A DNA stretch of 64,000 bases. Source: Desulfomonilaceae bacterium. GTDB taxonomy: Bacteria > Desulfobacterota > Desulfomonilia > Desulfomonilales > Desulfomonilaceae. This document shows, piece by piece, positions 61,038 through 64,000 of the stretch. The position numbers and the translations under genes were made by a program. Each line of letters opens with the position of its first letter. Within the stretch, counting starts at the first letter, position 1. Below the pieces are notes generated by a model. That model was not told where the DNA came from and searched no databases. It saw nothing but the letters and a program-made list of their open reading frames with translations. The stretch spans positions 248,001 to 312,000 of the forward strand of contig JBAZSD010000002.1 of assembly GCA_041662605.1 (NCBI GenBank). The letters run 5' to 3'.

Positions 61038-61067
61038 CGAATACCACTTATATAAAAACTATGTCAA
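61038..61067 (-). promoter_or_regulatory. Candidate promoter of the AOR-ergothioneine operon
   Basis: TTGACA (61062-61067) is separated by 18 bases from TATTCG (61038-61043) on the minus strand. The -35 box is consensus and the -10 is weak, as often at regulated promoters. The leader to the AOR ATG would be about 170 bases. The 299-base gap 60926-61224 has no gene. Confidence 0.5.
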
Positions 61068-61224
61068 GCCTTTATGTATTTCGCCAATAAATTTTATAGG
61101 GTGATTGCAGTAGCTTTAGTGATGGACCTGGTTCACAAAAGAAACCGGTCCAAAAAGAAACTGGGGCCAATTTTAGAACAGGAAAGAATCGCTGACCCAC
61201 AAAATCTCGAAGTGAGGTGCTTGT

Positions 61225-62733
61225 CTATAAGTGTCGATCGACAATTTCTTTTTCTGAGGATTCATCCGCTGGTTTCCGGGTTGCCTTGCCCAGGAACTCC
61301 GGCAGTTCCAATCCGGCAATCCGGGCTAATTCATGTATTGGAGGGAGAACTCCCATGAAACGCTTGCCAAGATCACTCAGTCCTCCTTCGCCCCCACCAT
61401 CCCAGACCATCACCTTTTCAATTGGCAGGTTTCTAATTGCATCCGCCTGGATTTGCATCAGCTCAGTCAGTTTCTCTATGAGAAGCAGGGACGCTGTTAA
61501 TTGTGGGTCCGCGCTGCATGCCTCAATCAGAGCCTTATAACCTTGCGCCTTTGAATCAAGTTGAGATTTGACGCCTTGCGCTTCCGCCTGCATACGAGCG
61601 ATGGTACCTTCAGCTTCCCCTTTTGCGATTAACACGCTTTTCTGCCGTAAAGCTTCGGCCTCCAAAATTGCTTTCTGTTTTTCAGCTTCAGCAAAAACTA
61701 CAATTTCAGCATTCAGACGTGCCTGTTCACGCCGTGCCCGAGCTTCTTCAGCCTGCCGCTGCGCATCCTGTTCGGCAACCCTGATCGCCCCATCCGCCTG
61801 AACGGATGCGCTTTGACCTTTGGATCTGGCTTCCTCTTCGGCAACCTTCCGGGTAGCTTGAAAATTTGCTACCGAAGCGCTGGCCTGAGCTTCGACGTTT
61901 ACAGCCTCAGCTTCCAGTAGAGATACTTTCTGTCTGCGATTACGCCCGGCTTCGGCCTCTCCAATGGAAGCTTCGGCGTCAGCCGCGGCCAGAGCTTTTC
62001 GGCGGTCCCTTTCGGCTTCAGCCTCGCCTACGGCCGCAGCGGCGTTTGCAGCAGCCACCGCTCGTTTCTGATCGCGTTGCCTCTCCGCCACCCCAATAGT
62101 GCCATTTTTTTCCTGCTCCGCAACGTCGACCAGCGCCTGATTTACAGCTTCAGCCGCTGCTTTTCGTCCAAGAGCCTTTATATATCCGCTGTCGTCTTCA
62201 ATATCCTTGATGTTAACGTTGATTACGGAAAGTCCTATTTTTTCAAGTTCTACCGACAAGGATTCATTGACTTTTGTCATGAATGCCTGGCGGTCACGGT
62301 TAATCTCTTCTATCCTCATGGTGGCCATCACCTGACGCATCTGACCCAATATAACGCTTTGCGCCTGCGCCTTCACTTCCTCTATACCCTGGCCGAGTAA
62401 TCTGATTGAGGCGTTTTGCATGATGCCCTCTTCTGTGCTGATTGCCACTGTGACTGATGTAGGGACCGAAACCCGAATGTTTTCCTGTGAGAGCGCATTG
62501 TTCAAATCAATAGGAACTACGAACGGCTCCAGATCCAACCAGGCGTAATCCTGAAACAATGGCCACACAAAAGCCGCTCCTCCATGGATACACTTGGCTG
62601 CGCCTTTTCCCGTTTTACCGTAAATGACCAGAATGCGGTTGGCGGGGCAGCGCTGGTATCGTGAACTTAATGCCCATAAAACCGATACGAAGACAGCAAA
62701 CAGAATTGCGGTAATAATTATTGCGGCGCTCAT
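61225..62733 (-). CDS. Flotillin-like SPFH-domain protein
   Basis: The 502-residue protein has an N-terminal hydrophobic anchor (IIITAILFAVFVSVLWAL), an SPFH domain (about 25-200: NRILVIYGKTGKG, IRVSVPTSVTVAISTEEGIM, LEKIGLSVINVNIKDI) and a long alanine- and glutamate-rich helical region (about 210-400) with repeats of the type AAADAEASIGEAEA between arginine-rich steps. This is the flotillin coiled-coil. The C-terminus LPEFLGKATRKPADESSEK is polar. GGAGGT precedes the start. Flotillins organise ordered membrane microdomains; the NfeD-like partner lies directly upstream. Confidence 0.9.
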   Translation of the reverse strand: MSAAIIITAILFAVFVSVLWALSSRYQRCPANRILVIYGKTGKGAAKCIHGGAAFVWPLFQDYAWLDLEPFVVPIDLNNALSQENIRVSVPTSVTVAISTEEGIMQNASIRLLGQGIEEVKAQAQSVILGQMRQVMATMRIEEINRDRQAFMTKVNESLSVELEKIGLSVINVNIKDIEDDSGYIKALGRKAAAEAVNQALVDVAEQEKNGTIGVAERQRDQKRAVAAANAAAAVGEAEAERDRRKALAAADAEASIGEAEAGRNRRQKVSLLEAEAVNVEAQASASVANFQATRKVAEEEARSKGQSASVQADGAIRVAEQDAQRQAEEARARREQARLNAEIVVFAEAEKQKAILEAEALRQKSVLIAKGEAEGTIARMQAEAQGVKSQLDSKAQGYKALIEACSADPQLTASLLLIEKLTELMQIQADAIRNLPIEKVMVWDGGGEGGLSDLGKRFMGVLPPIHELARIAGLELPEFLGKATRKPADESSEKEIVDRHL

Positions 62734-62752
62734 TTCACTTTACCTCCGGACT

Positions 62753-63355
62753 CTATTGTTCGATAACCTCTACGGTGTTCTGGTTGACAACATTGATGAC
62801 CTTTACTCTAGTTCCCGCCGATATAGGGGATCCGTCAGAGCTTCGCGCATTTATTATGCTTATGACGCCCCTCATCATTACGCGAATTTTACCGGTACCG
62901 TTCTCAGGGATGTTGATATAAACCGACCCTTTTTCTCCAAGCGCCCAGGAAGCTGAAACATTCCCCTGTTCCTGCATCCTTAAGAGAAAATGCAGAATCA
63001 GAGAAACCCCAAACATTGCTATAGCCCCCCAGGCAAAGCTATATAACAATGTGAGCAAAATCGGGGTTCCACCAGCCAGGTAGATTGCGCCGGCCCAACT
63101 GAAAAGCGTGCCGAACGCCAATACAGATCGGGTGGAAATCAGCGTAAAAGCGTCTCCACTAAAATCGTGGGTTCCGATGTGGCCAGGAGCTTCCATCCCG
63201 GCGCTTAGGCCGGCGGCCCCGATATGGTCGGCGCCATGAGAATCCACACCCCAAAGCGTCATTATTAACTGCCATATAAAAAGCAGGGAGAATACAACAG
63301 CGGAGCACACGAAAACCTTGTTCAGGGTAGAGATCCCTTCCCACCACGTGTCCAT
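62753..63355 (-). CDS. NfeD-like membrane protein
   Basis: The 200-residue protein has four hydrophobic segments (VFVCSAVVFSLLFIWQLIMT, LAFGTLFSWAGAIYLAGGT, ILLTLLYSFAWGAIAMFGVS, LILHFLL) and a C-terminal OB-fold-like domain (GSVYINIPENGTGKIRVMMR, TRVKVINVVNQNTVEVIE). The position 19 bases upstream of the flotillin gene matches the NfeD-flotillin pairing (YuaF-YuaG type). The C-terminal domain is expected in the cytoplasm or periplasm depending on topology, which I could not settle. Confidence 0.85.
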   Translation of the reverse strand: MDTWWEGISTLNKVFVCSAVVFSLLFIWQLIMTLWGVDSHGADHIGAAGLSAGMEAPGHIGTHDFSGDAFTLISTRSVLAFGTLFSWAGAIYLAGGTPILLTLLYSFAWGAIAMFGVSLILHFLLRMQEQGNVSASWALGEKGSVYINIPENGTGKIRVMMRGVISIINARSSDGSPISAGTRVKVINVVNQNTVEVIEQ

Positions 63356-64000
63356 TTGTCGACTCCACTCGTCTGGCTGGATATCTTTAGACTTTAAATT
63401 GGATCATAAATTAAAATGCTTGTCACGTGGAAACCTCATTGGTGTTAAATGACCACAGAACCTATTATCTAAAATATGATATATTGCATGACCCATATCA
63501 ACTTTTCTGATAAAAAGGCCCAAAAAAAAGCCTCATTTGGGTTCGCAATTTCAACTTAATTTGATGTAGCATGGACCCAAAACTTTTGATCGCGACGACT
63601 AACAAAATGAACCCAAAGCGTGCAGCTATTTTGTGTCACAGATCAGGCAATCACCATGGGCCGTTGCTTGGTTCCTCATTGCTGAGGCATGTCCCAGATG
63701 CTGACGAAAGGCAGATTGACAAAACGAGCAGGTTGCCACACATGCAGGCCTTGGTTGTTCTAAATCGAAGAAACCACGGTGTCCACAGCCCGGTTGAAGC
63801 GCCTTGACCCGGCTTACACAGTCTGTATAAGCCGGGTCAAGGTTGATTGGGAAGAATCTGGCGTCTGGTGAATATGAATGATATTGAGTGTGAACACAAA
63901 AAGACGCCGGAATTTCTTATACAGAAGGAAACAGTCTGCGTTTGACGTTTTATATAGTCTGTATAATCATTGTTGGGCGTGAAGATGGCGCTGGAGGCAA
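63356..64000. other. Gene-poor edge with inverted and short direct repeats
   Basis: No convincing CDS was found. A 78-codon plus-strand ORF (63571-63807) has no ribosome-binding site and no family look. On the minus strand an open frame of about 90 codons with C-x2-C pairs (GCGHRGFFDLEQ, CVATCSFCQS) lacks a start. An ATG at 63985 at the window edge may begin a gene that continues outside. See also the inverted repeat at 63802-63842. Confidence 0.5.
63802..63842. repeat. 15-bp inverted repeat
   Basis: CCTTGACCCGGCTTA and TAAGCCGGGTCAAGG are perfect arms with an 11-base loop. There is no T run beside it. TCTGTATAA occurs next to it (63822-63830), again at 63958-63966, and reversed at 63917-63925. 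Confidence 0.7.

Noticed and set aside
61074..61358. Plus-strand ORF between the AOR promoter and flotillin
   Set aside because: Half of it is antisense to the flotillin 3' end and there is no family pattern.
63571..63807. 78-codon plus-strand ORF
   Set aside because: No ribosome-binding site, poor composition, and competing open frames on the other strand.
1..64000. CRISPR array, rRNA operon or insertion sequence
   Set aside because: No regularly spaced repeats, rRNA segments or transposase ORFs were recognised on either strand.

Overview
The window looks like a chromosomal segment of a strictly anaerobic, probably sulfate-reducing or syntrophic Desulfobacterota (deltaproteobacterial) species. 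The evidence is a DsrMK/TmcCB/HdrED-type membrane redox pair, a four-subunit pyruvate:ferredoxin oxidoreductase, a tungsten-type aldehyde oxidoreductase resembling BamB with an iron-sulfur partner, and hydrogenase maturation genes. A Desulfomonile-like bacterium would fit, but that is an inference from gene content and not a database match.

Layout. 1-620: 3' part of rsmI. 620-3700: accessory patch with a higBA toxin-antitoxin pair, a second toxin-antitoxin locus whose toxin carries an in-frame amber codon, a truncated ORF, and three direct copies of a palindrome-rich repeat that flank both loci. 3.5-6.4 kb: small secreted protein, outer-membrane porin with promoter and terminator, lone AbrB-type regulator. 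6.5-20.1 kb: tRNA-Ser(UGA) on the plus strand, then a long minus-strand run argB-argD-argF-argG-argH-lipoprotein-lysA-dapA-dapB-FAH hydrolase-folK-YHS protein-receiver/PAS/histidine kinase-pgsA, with overlaps and very short gaps. 20.2-24.3 kb: methyltransferase, HD hydrolase, a CHAT-like protein lacking the expected catalytic residues, rpsT. 24.5-31.9 kb: hypF-hypC-hypD-hypE, glutamate dehydrogenase, glycosyltransferase. 32.0-38.7 kb: five-gene oligopeptide-type ABC transporter and ssb. 38.8-42.9 kb: HTH/zinc-ribbon/serine acetyltransferase fusion, ilvC, lone AAA ATPase. 43.0-49.2 kb: tmcC/dsrM-like and tmcB/dsrK-like genes facing the por operon across a bidirectional terminator. 49.3-51.7 kb: uvrC and a cysteine-rich orphan. 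52.0-61.1 kb: a minus-strand operon-like cluster. 61.2-63.4 kb: NfeD-flotillin pair. 63.4-64.0 kb: no convincing gene.

The most striking locus is 52.0-61.1 kb. It encodes a BamB-like tungsten oxidoreductase, a BamC-like ferredoxin, two tandem metallo-beta-lactamase-fold proteins (one truncated), a single polypeptide joining a molybdopterin/tungstopterin oxidoreductase to a cysteine desulfurase, and EgtD (histidine Nalpha-trimethyltransferase). The fusion matches the architecture of the metallopterin-dependent ergothioneine synthase known from Caldithrix abyssi, so with EgtD this is most likely an oxygen-independent ergothioneine pathway. Its place behind a tungsten oxidoreductase and two MBL proteins, downstream of a promoter overlapped by a 26-bp inverted repeat, is the part that appears undescribed.

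All calls come from reading the sequence and from knowledge of the families. No searches or computations were run.
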